A DNA stretch of 33,706 nucleotides, taken from positions 1 to 33,706 of IMG/VR virus record IMGVR_UViG_3300043436_001123, one strand, 5' to 3'. The first letter of the stretch is position 1, and every line of letters starts with the position of its first letter. The stretch comes from a virus. Positions 15,703 through 21,968 of the stretch are shown in pieces. The notes below the pieces were generated by a model. The model saw only the letters and a program-made list of their open reading frames with translations, searched no databases and was not told the DNA's origin. A program made the position numbers and the translations under genes.

Positions 15703-15792
15703 TTACATTGATGCCAATAAAATAATTAAGAACGCTAAGGCTGCAACTGCAACGAATATCCAAGGCATTAACTTTTCTTTTGATGTTTTCAT
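15703..15792 (-). CDS. 29-aa single-pass membrane peptide
   Basis: A short frame from ATG 15792 to TAA 15703 encodes MKTSKEKLMPW followed by one hydrophobic stretch (IFVAVAALAFLIILLASM). It sits in an otherwise empty 124-nt gap. A charged N-terminus plus a single transmembrane helix is a typical phage micro-protein design. There is no Shine-Dalgarno sequence, and function is unknown. The call rests on the clean membrane profile and the exact fit to the gap. Confidence 0.5.
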   Translation of the reverse strand: MKTSKEKLMPWIFVAVAALAFLIILLASM

Positions 15793-15804
15793 ACCCAAAT
15801 GTAA

Positions 15805-16110
15805 CTAATTCTTTTTATCTGCAATGTATTTTTTAACCATTGCTTTGACTTCACTGTGGTACTTCGGTTCTATCTTAAACCCGATGTAAACCTTTTCCGG
15901 CCCTTTAGGCCTGCCAACTGGGCGTTTAAGTGGTTCGGATGCAAAGACAGTACATTCAAAAGTGTGGTATCGGTTTGGGCTATCAACTGAGAAAAACTGA
16001 ATGATGCCTTTATTGTTTCGGTAGTCGAACTCGCCAACATAATCATGATGCTCTGCAAAGTAATCGATAACGTATTTTTCCGCTTCTTGTATTGTGTTAA
16101 AGTTTTTCAT
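15805..16110 (-). CDS. 101-aa protein with AT-hook-like motif
   Basis: 101 aa. An N-terminal alpha/beta region (TIQEAEKYVIDYFAEHHDYV) is followed by a KRPVGRPKGP segment near residues 72-81. This matches the 'GRP' core of AT-hook minor-groove-binding motifs. A basic helix ends the protein. It may bind AT-rich DNA. The gene starts inside the end of the methyltransferase gene (overlap of 14 nt). No named family recognised. Confidence 0.6.
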   Translation of the reverse strand: MKNFNTIQEAEKYVIDYFAEHHDYVGEFDYRNNKGIIQFFSVDSPNRYHTFECTVFASEPLKRPVGRPKGPEKVYIGFKIEPKYHSEVKAMVKKYIADKKN

Positions 16111-17185
16111 TGTAAAGTTTTATTGTTTTAAATATTTGATATGCTACCTGTGGAACGATGGCATTGCCTGCTGCCTTTATGGATTCGTTTCGCCACTTAG
16201 GAAAGGTAATAGAGTCCAGTCGGGTGGAAATCCCATCATCTCCAGAACAAATGGGGGATTGAGTTGGGAAGTTTGACCAGTCTTGAGGTGATGAAACCTC
16301 TTTGTAAGGTTGTCTGATCTGTTTACCTGGCTGTCCGGCATTGTTGAATTCTTGCTGTCGTTCGCTGTTGGTGTCGGTAGCATCTTGTTGAAGTGAGCTT
16401 GTAGACAAGTTCCGCCTTGTTTGAATTGAGTGTTCTGTTGGTGTGATGTTGGTGTTGGGAGCATCCCGTAAAAGTTCATGTGATCTAATATTGAGTTCGG
16501 TCTGTTCTCCCCACAATTTCTGCTCATCATTGTTTCTGCTCCCGATGCTTTCAATGCCTCCACTCTTTCCGGATGCTCTCGCTGTACTGCAGTCGGGGTT
16601 GGTAGTAGTCCTTTCTGCTGTAATTGGTAGAATGCTTTCTCTGTATCGTGGTTGCTCTGTGGGTTTAGCATCCCCCCCCTTTCCCCGAATGAAGCGGTTA
16701 CTGTAGGCAACAAACCAGATCCTATCCCGTCTATGGGGAGCGTTGACGGATACAGCTGGCAGTACATACGGGAATACTTCGTACCCTTGAGCTTCCAAGT
16801 CAGCTTGCACTTCGTTGAATACCAACCCTCCATCCCAATTAACAAGGCCGAAAACATTTTCGCCCACAACCCAAGTTGGTTGAATTTCTCTAATTGCTCT
16901 AAGCATTTCTGGCCAGAGATGGCGCTCATCTGCTTTGCCCTTTCGCTTCCCTGCAAGGCTGTAGGGTTGACAAGGGAATCCACCGGTAACAATGTCGCAT
17001 TGTCCTCGGTAAATAGTGAAGTCTGTTTTAGTAATGTCGCCATGTGGTTGTGCTTTTGGGAAATGATGTTTTAATACTTTTTGACCGAATTCGTTCCACT
17101 CGCACCAGGCAATGGTTTTCCATCCCATCCAACGTGCTGCAAGTGAGAAACCGCCAATACCTTCAAATAGTCCGATGTGATTCAT
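16097..17185 (-). CDS. DNA cytosine C5 methyltransferase
   Basis: 362 aa from ATG 17185 (MNHIGLFEGIGGFSLA); the TTG at 17200 is an unlikely start. Motif I is GLFEGIGGFS (5-14). Motif IV is GGFPCQPYSLAG with catalytic Cys72; motif VI is GENVFGL (108-114); motif VIII is PHRRDRIWFVA (150-160). A long variable/target-recognition region (about 165-320) rich in Asn, Thr and Gln follows, and motif X is GNAIVPQVA near the C-terminus. It methylates cytosine at C5 using S-adenosylmethionine, probably to protect phage DNA from host restriction; no cognate restriction enzyme is present. The variable region is fully covered by another ORF in the +1 frame. Confidence 0.92.
   Translation of the reverse strand: MNHIGLFEGIGGFSLAARWMGWKTIAWCEWNEFGQKVLKHHFPKAQPHGDITKTDFTIYRGQCDIVTGGFPCQPYSLAGKRKGKADERHLWPEMLRAIREIQPTWVVGENVFGLVNWDGGLVFNEVQADLEAQGYEVFPYVLPAVSVNAPHRRDRIWFVAYSNRFIRGKGGDAKPTEQPRYRESILPITAERTTTNPDCSTARASGKSGGIESIGSRNNDEQKLWGEQTELNIRSHELLRDAPNTNITPTEHSIQTRRNLSTSSLQQDATDTNSERQQEFNNAGQPGKQIRQPYKEVSSPQDWSNFPTQSPICSGDDGISTRLDSITFPKWRNESIKAAGNAIVPQVAYQIFKTIKLYNEKL
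16177..17043 (-). CDS. Nested ORF in the +1 frame of the methyltransferase gene (LPTPT-repeat protein)
   Basis: 288 aa, entirely inside the methyltransferase gene and shifted by one base. It starts MATLLKQTSLFTEDNATLLP. It then has KCKLTWKLKGTKYSRMYCQL (about 79-98) and four copies of an L-P-T-[PV]-T motif (about 111-115, 146-150, 194-198 and 221-225). It ends with LNPPFVLEMMGFPPDW (261-276). I recall phage proteins with the same plan (CxLTWK, LLPTPTA repeats, LNPxFVxxMMGFP) annotated near cytosine methyltransferases, so I think it is a genuine second product or the trace of one. The repeats are four DNA units of the form CTNCCNACNCCNAC, which encode Asn-Thr-Asn-like repeats in the methyltransferase frame. 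Translation is not proven. Confidence 0.5.
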   Translation of the reverse strand: MATLLKQTSLFTEDNATLLPVDSLVNPTALQGSERAKQMSAISGQKCLEQLEKFNQLGLWAKMFSALLIGMEGWYSTKCKLTWKLKGTKYSRMYCQLYPSTLPIDGIGSGLLPTVTASFGERGGMLNPQSNHDTEKAFYQLQQKGLLPTPTAVQREHPERVEALKASGAETMMSRNCGENRPNSILDHMNFYGMLPTPTSHQQNTQFKQGGTCLQAHFNKMLPTPTANDSKNSTMPDSQVNRSDNLTKRFHHLKTGQTSQLNPPFVLEMMGFPPDWTLLPFLSGETNP

Positions 17186-17228
17186 AAAACGAATATACAA
17201 TTTTATAGTAAATTAATTAAAAGTATTT

Positions 17229-17759
17229 TTAAAACACCATTCCTTCAAACTTGCCGCCAGGCAAAAAATCACTATTTCCTATTTCTCTTTTATTTGTTTT
17301 AATTTCTTTTCCTTTGTTATGTTTGTTATTTTTTGTTATAACAACATTTGAGTTTGTTATAGCATTGTTATTAGATGCCCATCTGGACTGCATTCCAGCC
17401 TTACCGGCTGTGCTTCTTTTTTCTGAAATTTCTTCCCTTTTTTCAAAGTTTCGCAAAACACGTTTTGAAATAATAAATTCAGAATCTTCTAAAAACAACT
17501 CACAAACTTCAGTTGCATAATTTATAACAAGTTCAATTTTGTTATCGTTTGTTATAAGTTGTTTAGCAAGTGCTATAAAAATGTATTTCTTTTTAGGAAT
17601 TTTATGCTCTGGGTTTGAGTGCAACATTTCAATAATGCGCCAATAAATACCATAACCCTCCGCTCCATATTCTGCAATTAAAGCAGCTATTTTTGGATCG
17701 CTGGTAGGCTCATAATCATGAGCAAAATAGTAAGATTCTTTTGTATTATTTTTATTCAT
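17229..17759 (-). CDS. DUF4373 / Lin1244-like replication-associated protein
   Basis: 176 aa. The N-terminal domain (YYFAHDYEPTSDPKIAALIA, YGAEGYGIYWRIIEMLH) is the signature of the DUF4373 or Lin1244/Lin1753 N-terminal domain. This winged-helix-like fold is found in phage replisome organisers. A SEKRSTAGKAGMQSRWAS segment follows (about 110-127), again typical. The C-terminus is Asn/Lys-rich and disordered, which fits a flexible linker for recruiting the primase-helicase encoded just upstream. The start ATG 17759 lies exactly 8 nt after a strong hairpin (17768-17803). Confidence 0.8.
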   Translation of the reverse strand: MNKNNTKESYYFAHDYEPTSDPKIAALIAEYGAEGYGIYWRIIEMLHSNPEHKIPKKKYIFIALAKQLITNDNKIELVINYATEVCELFLEDSEFIISKRVLRNFEKREEISEKRSTAGKAGMQSRWASNNNAITNSNVVITKNNKHNKGKEIKTNKREIGNSDFLPGGKFEGMVF

Positions 17760-17850
17760 AAAATATAAAAAGGGTCTTGCAAGTAGTGCTGCAAAACCCT
17801 TTTAAATTGTGATAATTAAAACCACTTCTCCCGCACTACCAAGTGAAGTG
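17760..17850 (-). ncRNA. Tandem-hairpin element with complementary loops, copy A
   Basis: On the plus strand, hairpin 1 is AAAAGGGT-C-TTGCA (17768-17781) with TGCAA-A-ACCCTTTT (17790-17803), an 8-bp plus 5-bp stem with an 8-nt loop (17782-17789). Hairpin 2 is CACTTC (17823-17828) with GAAGTG (17845-17850). The loop of hairpin 1 contains GTAGTGC (17783-17789) and that of hairpin 2 contains GCACTAC (17833-17839), perfectly complementary over 7 nt. In the transcript hairpin 2 comes first; hairpin 1 is followed by a T-rich run and then the start codon of the DUF4373 gene. It fits an intrinsic terminator or attenuator with a kissing-loop option. The strand is assumed from gene direction. Confidence 0.55.
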
Positions 17851-17879
17851 ATTATTAATATAAAGATAAATAATATTAT

Positions 17880-19628
17880 TTATATTTCTGTATATTTTCT
17901 GGTTAATAAATCGTATGTAAATGATGTGTAGCCAATGCGGCCATGAAATGAAAACCTAACCTTTTGGCAATAAACGGTAACAATACCTTTGTTCGTATCC
18001 CGATGAATAGATAAACCATTATCAGCCTTATTAAAGAAATGCGCACTGCCTGCAACATCGTAAAGGGTAGCCGGTGGATATTGCCCCGACTGATCCTTTT
18101 GCAACTTTCTCGGATGTGCTACAATGAAAACATGAGTATCTGTTTTTACTGCAAACTCTTTTATTAAAGTTAAGGCCTCACTTATGTATTGTGTTTCTGA
18201 ATAGCCTTGCGGTATCTTATGTTCGATGTAATTCCAAGGATCAATAACAATACCTTTAACGCCTGTTTTCTTTACTACCTCAATAAGTTTTTCAATTATA
18301 CCTTGAATAGTTACATCAACTTGTGCAATGTTTATAAAGCTAAAATAATCATCTGTGAGCAAAATACTTTCTTCAAACTCAGCTTTGTTTATCCGATGGC
18401 TTGAGTCCTTTCTAAAGTTAAATGATTTGCCGATAAACTTTTCCATCAATTTAGTAACGTGAATAGCTGTAGGATTTTCAAATGAGCAAACAGAAAACTT
18501 CCAATTGTGGAATCTTGCAAGTGATGTAATAATGTAATCAATAAATTCACTTTTACCGCTACCAGGTGCGCCAGTTACAATAGTAACCAATCCACCGGCA
18601 AAGGTTAATAGTTCATCAAATTCCCCTATGCCAGCATTGCAGCCTTTTGGATAACCATTCATGTAATAATCTAAAACGGTATCGTAAACATCCTCAACGG
18701 TAATGATGCCATCAATAGGCCAGCGTTTAACTGTTTCTATCATAGTGTGCAGCATTTGCTTGCCATACTTTAAAAGCACATCGTTTGCATCTTTGCAATC
18801 GTTTGGGTATTCTATTTTATAGCAGCGATCACGGCCTAAGCGACGTGATATTTCATCTCTCAAATTGTTTCCTGGTTCATCATTATCAGTAAATAAAATA
18901 ATGCGTTCCTTATCTTCGAAATGATGCCAACAATTATCTAAATACTTTAATTGTTGGGTGCCGGTTCCTGCCCCGTTTGGAACGCTTACAACATTATAAA
19001 TGCCAGCTTCATGCAATGAAAGGCAGTCTATCTCACCTTCGACTATAATGGCTGTAGATTCATCTTTGATGCTGTCTAAGTTATAAAATATCAATTCGGC
19101 ATCTTTTGCCAATTTAAAGTCTTTATCTTTTGCTCTAAATTTAATATTAACTAATTCGTTTTCGTTGTAGTAATTAAAACAAATAGTTGGTACTTCAGTT
19201 TGTGCTTTTGGCATCCATTCAACAGATTCAGTAATATTCATTCTAAGTAATGTATTATTACTTATACCCCTTGTTTCAAAGTATTTTATTGTAGATGCAG
19301 AAAGTTTTTCCAAACGCGGCAAAGGTTTTTGATATTCCTTTTTATTATTTTGTACTTCGATGTTGTACTTTTTAGCTATCAACTTTATTGCAGAAATGTA
19401 ATCTGTATTTTCATGCTCCATTATAAATGCAATAGCATCGCCGGACTTTCCACAGCCAAAACATTTATAAATACCTTTTGCTTTGCTTACTTTAAACGAT
19501 GGTGTTTTTTCTTTATGAAATGGGCAAAGGCCTACCATTTCGGTAGCTTCCTTTTTTAAATTAACATAAGCAGAAATAATATCTACAATGTCGGCTTTAT
19601 GCTTTATTTCTTCGATGTTCGTTATCAT
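17880..19628 (-). CDS. DNA primase-helicase (CHC2-Toprim-RecA-like)
   Basis: 582 aa. A zinc-binding CHC2-type domain comes first, with CPFH (35-38) and CFGCG (56-60). A Toprim domain follows with VEGEID (196-201) and TDNDEPG (247-253), the metal-binding Glu and Asp-x-Asp. The C-terminal DnaB-type helicase has Walker A GAPGSGKS (353-360), a Walker B-like GIVIDPWNY, and VFIVAHPRK. This is the T7 gp4-like single-chain plan: it unwinds DNA and makes primers. No phage DNA polymerase is visible in the window, so the host polymerase is probably recruited. The start ATG 19628 overlaps the HNH gene stop (ATGA). Confidence 0.92.
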   Translation of the reverse strand: MITNIEEIKHKADIVDIISAYVNLKKEATEMVGLCPFHKEKTPSFKVSKAKGIYKCFGCGKSGDAIAFIMEHENTDYISAIKLIAKKYNIEVQNNKKEYQKPLPRLEKLSASTIKYFETRGISNNTLLRMNITESVEWMPKAQTEVPTICFNYYNENELVNIKFRAKDKDFKLAKDAELIFYNLDSIKDESTAIIVEGEIDCLSLHEAGIYNVVSVPNGAGTGTQQLKYLDNCWHHFEDKERIILFTDNDEPGNNLRDEISRRLGRDRCYKIEYPNDCKDANDVLLKYGKQMLHTMIETVKRWPIDGIITVEDVYDTVLDYYMNGYPKGCNAGIGEFDELLTFAGGLVTIVTGAPGSGKSEFIDYIITSLARFHNWKFSVCSFENPTAIHVTKLMEKFIGKSFNFRKDSSHRINKAEFEESILLTDDYFSFINIAQVDVTIQGIIEKLIEVVKKTGVKGIVIDPWNYIEHKIPQGYSETQYISEALTLIKEFAVKTDTHVFIVAHPRKLQKDQSGQYPPATLYDVAGSAHFFNKADNGLSIHRDTNKGIVTVYCQKVRFSFHGRIGYTSFTYDLLTRKYTEI

Positions 19629-20194
19629 AATTTAGGGGATAAAATGTCTAATAAATCGGATATTTCATTTAATAATTTATTGCTTTTTTTAATATTGCAA
19701 GTTTTGCAAAGCAACTGTAAATTTTCAATGTTTGAACCTCCACCTTTTGAATATGGATGTATGTGATCTATTTCAAGTTTTTCCCTTGATCCGCAATAAT
19801 TACAAGTACTTTTAAATCTTAAAAAAACCTCATACTTTGTTTTATTACAAATGTATCTTGATGCTTTTGGTAATTCAACAACCGGAAGTTCTTTGTTATT
19901 TATAAATCTTATAACATCATTTGGAATATTTAAATATTCAGTTACAGGTTCTTGCCATGCAGAAGGCATCCAAAAAAACAAAGTAAATATATTTTTTTTG
20001 TGTTTTGCAACATAACAAATGTTACCGTCCATTGTTATTCTAATTGCACCATTTAAATAAATACGATACTCGTCTATTGTATCATAAATACCTTCATTTG
20101 CAAAAAATTGCCATTTGTTAGAATAAGTGGGAATGTGTCTTTTAAAACCATTTTGTTCAATGTAGTTAATGAACTCATTATTTTGTATTGTCAT
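19625..20194 (-). CDS. HNH endonuclease
   Basis: 189 aa from ATG 20194. An upstream ATG at 20215 lies inside a hairpin and would add MMPIFYF, so it is unlikely. The HNH core is at the C-terminus: CNYCGS (131-136), LEIDHIHPYSKGGG (141-153) and CKTC (163-166). The two Cys-x-x-Cys pairs hold structural zinc and His144 is in the catalytic position. The first 110 residues (YSNKWQFFANEGIYDTIDEY, FFWMPSAWQEP) are not a domain I recognise and may bind DNA. It separates the VRR-NUC nuclease from the primase-helicase and is AT-richer than its neighbours, consistent with a mobile free-standing endonuclease. Its leader carries a tandem-hairpin element. Confidence 0.85.
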   Translation of the reverse strand: MTIQNNEFINYIEQNGFKRHIPTYSNKWQFFANEGIYDTIDEYRIYLNGAIRITMDGNICYVAKHKKNIFTLFFWMPSAWQEPVTEYLNIPNDVIRFINNKELPVVELPKASRYICNKTKYEVFLRFKSTCNYCGSREKLEIDHIHPYSKGGGSNIENLQLLCKTCNIKKSNKLLNEISDLLDILSPKL

Positions 20195-20297
20195 AAAATA
20201 AAAAATGGGCATCAAGTGTAAGGAGTTTACTTGAGCCCATTTAAATAATCAAAAATGAAAATTCAATCTGCTGCTCCTTACTTCAACTGATTGAATT
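20195..20297 (-). ncRNA. Tandem-hairpin element with complementary loops, copy B
   Basis: On the plus strand, hairpin 1 is AAATGGGC-AT-CAAGT (20203-20217) with ACTTG-A-GCCCATTT (20229-20242), an 8-bp plus 5-bp stem with an 11-nt loop. Hairpin 2 is AATTCAATC (20260-20268) with GATTGAATT (20289-20297), 9 bp with a 20-nt loop. Loop 1 holds GTAAGGAG (20218-20225) and loop 2 holds CTCCTTAC (20274-20281), complementary over 8 nt. Hairpin 1 ends 8 nt before the HNH start codon, followed by TTTATTTT. The design is the same as copy A but the stems and loops differ in sequence. In the minus transcript the hairpin-1 loop reads CTCCTTAC, an anti-Shine-Dalgarno-like sequence. Confidence 0.55.
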
Positions 20298-20359
20298 GTT
20301 AAACAAATATACTAAATAATAATTAAATCTTGTGGTTTCTTCAGTAGGGTTTTTCGGAA

Positions 20360-20794
20360 TTAAATTAATGTTTCCAGAAGTTTATCGTAAAATATAAAAA
20401 ATTCTTGTATTGTATGAATAAACTCATACATTCCGCCAGCGTTCCTTTCGCGTTGCTGTTCTGCTAATTGGTAAACTGAAGGTTTGTCTTTGCCCACCTT
20501 TATTTCAATCATTATGGCGCGGCCTTTTATGGTTGCTGAAATATCGGCTGTGCCTTTGCGCGTAGTTGATGTAATGTAACGCCCTGCAACTATTCGGCCT
20601 GCTGTATTTATCCTCGTTGCTCTGTGGCCTTCCCATTCCAAAAACTTGCAGATTGCAGTAGTTAAACCGCCCGACTTTGTAACGCATGGATAAGTAACGC
20701 GCATAGTATTACCACCAGCGGCGTTAAAGTAATCGGGAGCCGTGCGTTTGCACCATTCATGATGCGCTTGCTTGTATCTTACTGTCCAACTCAT
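20360..20794 (-). CDS. VRR-NUC domain nuclease
   Basis: 144 aa. The nuclease core reads GRYITSTTRKGTADISATIK, then GRAIMIEIKVGKDKPSVYQLAEQ with the PD-(D/E)xK triad (Asp in GTADI, Glu-Ile-Lys in IEIKVG). This matches the compact VRR-NUC fold found in phage replication modules, and QRERNAGGMYEFIHT is the conserved C-terminal helix and strand. The N-terminus (YKQAHHEWCKRTAPDYFNAA) is an extension. It may resolve branched DNA or process recombination intermediates; it lies with the SSB-like protein and primase. It is followed by about 60 nt before the tandem-hairpin element. Confidence 0.85.
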   Translation of the reverse strand: MSWTVRYKQAHHEWCKRTAPDYFNAAGGNTMRVTYPCVTKSGGLTTAICKFLEWEGHRATRINTAGRIVAGRYITSTTRKGTADISATIKGRAIMIEIKVGKDKPSVYQLAEQQRERNAGGMYEFIHTIQEFFIFYDKLLETLI

Positions 20795-20807
20795 AAGCGT
20801 AATTTAT

Positions 20808-20830
20808 GCCCCTACCAATTCGATAGGGGC
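20808..20830. terminator. Hairpin between SSB-like and VRR-NUC genes
   Basis: GCCCCTA (20808-20814) pairs with TAGGGGC (20824-20830), a perfect 7-bp stem with a 9-nt loop. No strong T tract follows on the minus strand (ATAAATTACGC), so it may stabilise or partly terminate the message; the next start codon lies 13 nt downstream. Confidence 0.55.
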
Positions 20831-20836
20831 GTTTGA

Positions 20837-21136
20837 TTAGAAAGGTAATCCAGAAAGATCTTCTTTTGTTGCCAGCGTTGGCGCTGCAAATGCCGGTGCC
20901 GTTGTTTCAGCTGGCTTCCAAGTATCAACTGTCATGTAAGGCTTGCCGTCCTTTGACTTTAGCAACTGGATGCGCAGTTGTTTTTCGCCGTTGTACTCGG
21001 TTAAAAGCTGTGGGTTTTCCTTTGCAAAGGTTACCAACTCATTAAGAGTAATAACGCCCGATGCTAAAACGAAATCGGGTTGGTTTGCTTTTGGTTGAAA
21101 TAGCCTAATACCTTTCAACAATGTTTGATCTGCCAT
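20837..21136 (-). CDS. SSB-like single-stranded DNA-binding protein
   Basis: 99 aa. The sequence (RLFQPKANQPDFVLASGVIT, NPQLLTEYNGEKQLRIQLLK, GKPYMTVDTWKP) has the alternating strand pattern of an OB-like fold. After an Ala/Pro/Thr-rich linker the protein ends KEDLSGLPF, similar to the acidic tip with a terminal Pro-Phe that SSB proteins use to recruit partners. I recall similar short proteins in Bacteroidota phage replication modules. It lies at the head of the replication genes with the nuclease and primase-helicase. The family assignment is by pattern, not a strong motif. Confidence 0.6.
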   Translation of the reverse strand: MADQTLLKGIRLFQPKANQPDFVLASGVITLNELVTFAKENPQLLTEYNGEKQLRIQLLKSKDGKPYMTVDTWKPAETTAPAFAAPTLATKEDLSGLPF

Positions 21137-21175
21137 AATTTATACGGATTAACCGGAGCCGTTGCGGTTTAAAGT

Positions 21176-21463
21176 TTATAAACAGTTTTCTGTTAATTTG
21201 TATAAATGATCATGCCATTGATCCCATGTAACACTTGATCCAAGAACGCCTTTATTTGCTTCATCTCCAATTAAATTATATTGCATTTTTTTACAAACTG
21301 CCCAAACATTATGCCAATGAATTTCTTTGTGCTTTGCCTCTTCATTTTTCATTTTAGCATATTCTTGTACTTCTATTAATCCAGGTTCTATTTCTAAAAT
21401 TTGTTCAATAGTTAATTTTGTAGAATCAAAATTTTCAAGTGCTTCAATAGTTGTAAAGTTCAT
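21176..21463 (-). CDS. Hypothetical 95-aa protein, first gene of the leftward operon
   Basis: 95 aa, AT-rich, not recognised. It is mainly helical and acidic (TIEALENFDSTKLTIEQILE), with a Trp/His-rich middle (HKEIHWHNVWAVCKKM) and VTWDQWHDHLYKL at the end. The ATG at 21463 is preceded by AAAACAAAATAAA, the A-rich leader seen in front of other genes. As the first gene after the divergent control region it would be expressed very early. Possible host-takeover or regulatory protein; no motif supports either. Confidence 0.6.
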   Translation of the reverse strand: MNFTTIEALENFDSTKLTIEQILEIEPGLIEVQEYAKMKNEEAKHKEIHWHNVWAVCKKMQYNLIGDEANKGVLGSSVTWDQWHDHLYKLTENCL

Positions 21464-21553
21464 TTTATTTTGTTTTAGTTAGATTGCAATACTACAACTT
21501 TTTATTTATAAAATAAATTTTTTTGTATCAACAAAGATACATAACATTGCAAA
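21464..21553. promoter_or_regulatory. Divergent control region, left half, with operator O1
   Basis: It holds the inverted repeat GTATC-aacaaa-GATAC (21525-21540). On the minus strand TATCTTTG (21539-21532) is a perfect match to the Bacteroidota -7 element TANNTTTG, but no TTTG lies 19 nt upstream of it. On the plus strand TAACATTG (21542-21549) is a one-mismatch -7 element with TTTT 19 nt upstream, only 4 nt before the ATG of the 53-aa gene. The operator overlaps the minus-strand -7 element and lies between the plus-strand elements. The rest of the stretch is an AT-rich leader for the leftward operon. Confidence 0.55.
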
Positions 21554-21715
21554 ATGAAGATACATAAGAACATAACAATAACCGAGGCCGCACAATTAAC
21601 GGGCAAAAGTAATAGCACTATCAAAAGCATTTGCAACGGTAACCGATCAAATACCGTTGGTATATTTAACCATCGCAAGATTGCTGGCGTTTGGTTTTTA
21701 TCAATAAAAATATAA
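21554..21715 (+). CDS. 53-aa helix-turn-helix regulator
   Basis: A short frame from ATG 21554 to TAA 21715. The protein starts MKIHKNITITEAAQLTGKS and continues SNSTIKSICNG, then FNHRKIAGVWFLSI. It has the layout of excisionase/MerR-type HTH proteins: 'ItEAAxLtGks...tIks', then a wing with 'hrkiaGvWfl'. It is flanked by two identical operators (GTATC-N6-GATAC), which suggests that it is the local transcription switch and represses or activates both directions. The predicted plus-strand -7 element ends only 4 nt before the ATG, so the mRNA may be leaderless. Confidence 0.6.
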   Translation: MKIHKNITITEAAQLTGKSNSTIKSICNGNRSNTVGIFNHRKIAGVWFLSIKI

Positions 21716-21776
21716 ATTTGTTTGTATCGAATAAGATACTATCTTTACACTTTATAACAATTTAAAACAAAACAAC
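21716..21776 (+). promoter_or_regulatory. Rightward early promoter with operator O2
   Basis: TTTG (21717-21720) and TATCTTTA (21740-21747) are separated by exactly 19 nt, the Bacteroidota sigma-ABfr spacing (TTTG-N19-TANNTTTG), with one mismatch in the last base. The inverted repeat GTATC-gaataa-GATAC (21724-21739) lies between the two elements, where a bound protein would block RNA polymerase. The leader ends with TTTAAAACAAAACAAC directly before the ATG at 21777. Confidence 0.7.
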
Positions 21777-21968
21777 ATGACAACACAAATTGCAAATTTA
21801 ACCGACAGCTTCACTGAACAACTAATGTTTTTACACAAACAATCTGTAGCCTGCCTTCGCATGATTATGATTGCTGAAGATGAAATCGAACGCAACCGAT
21901 GGGTTTCTGAATACACAGACAATCAAATCGAATTACTTAAACTTCAACAAGTAAACCACGCACTATGA
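21777..21968 (+). CDS. Hypothetical 63-aa early protein
   Basis: 63 aa, helical and hydrophilic (FTEQLMFLHKQSVACLRMIM, then RWVSEYTDNQIELLKLQQ). No motif or membrane segment is recognised; it may form a small helical bundle. It is the first gene after the best promoter in the window and overlaps the next gene by 4 nt (ATGA), so it is probably abundant early after infection. Function unknown. Confidence 0.6.
   Translation: MTTQIANLTDSFTEQLMFLHKQSVACLRMIMIAEDEIERNRWVSEYTDNQIELLKLQQVNHAL

Noticed and set aside
16652-17074. 140-codon plus-strand frame opposite the methyltransferase
   Set aside because: Antisense shadow; unlike the same-strand nested frame it has no repeats or recognisable motifs.
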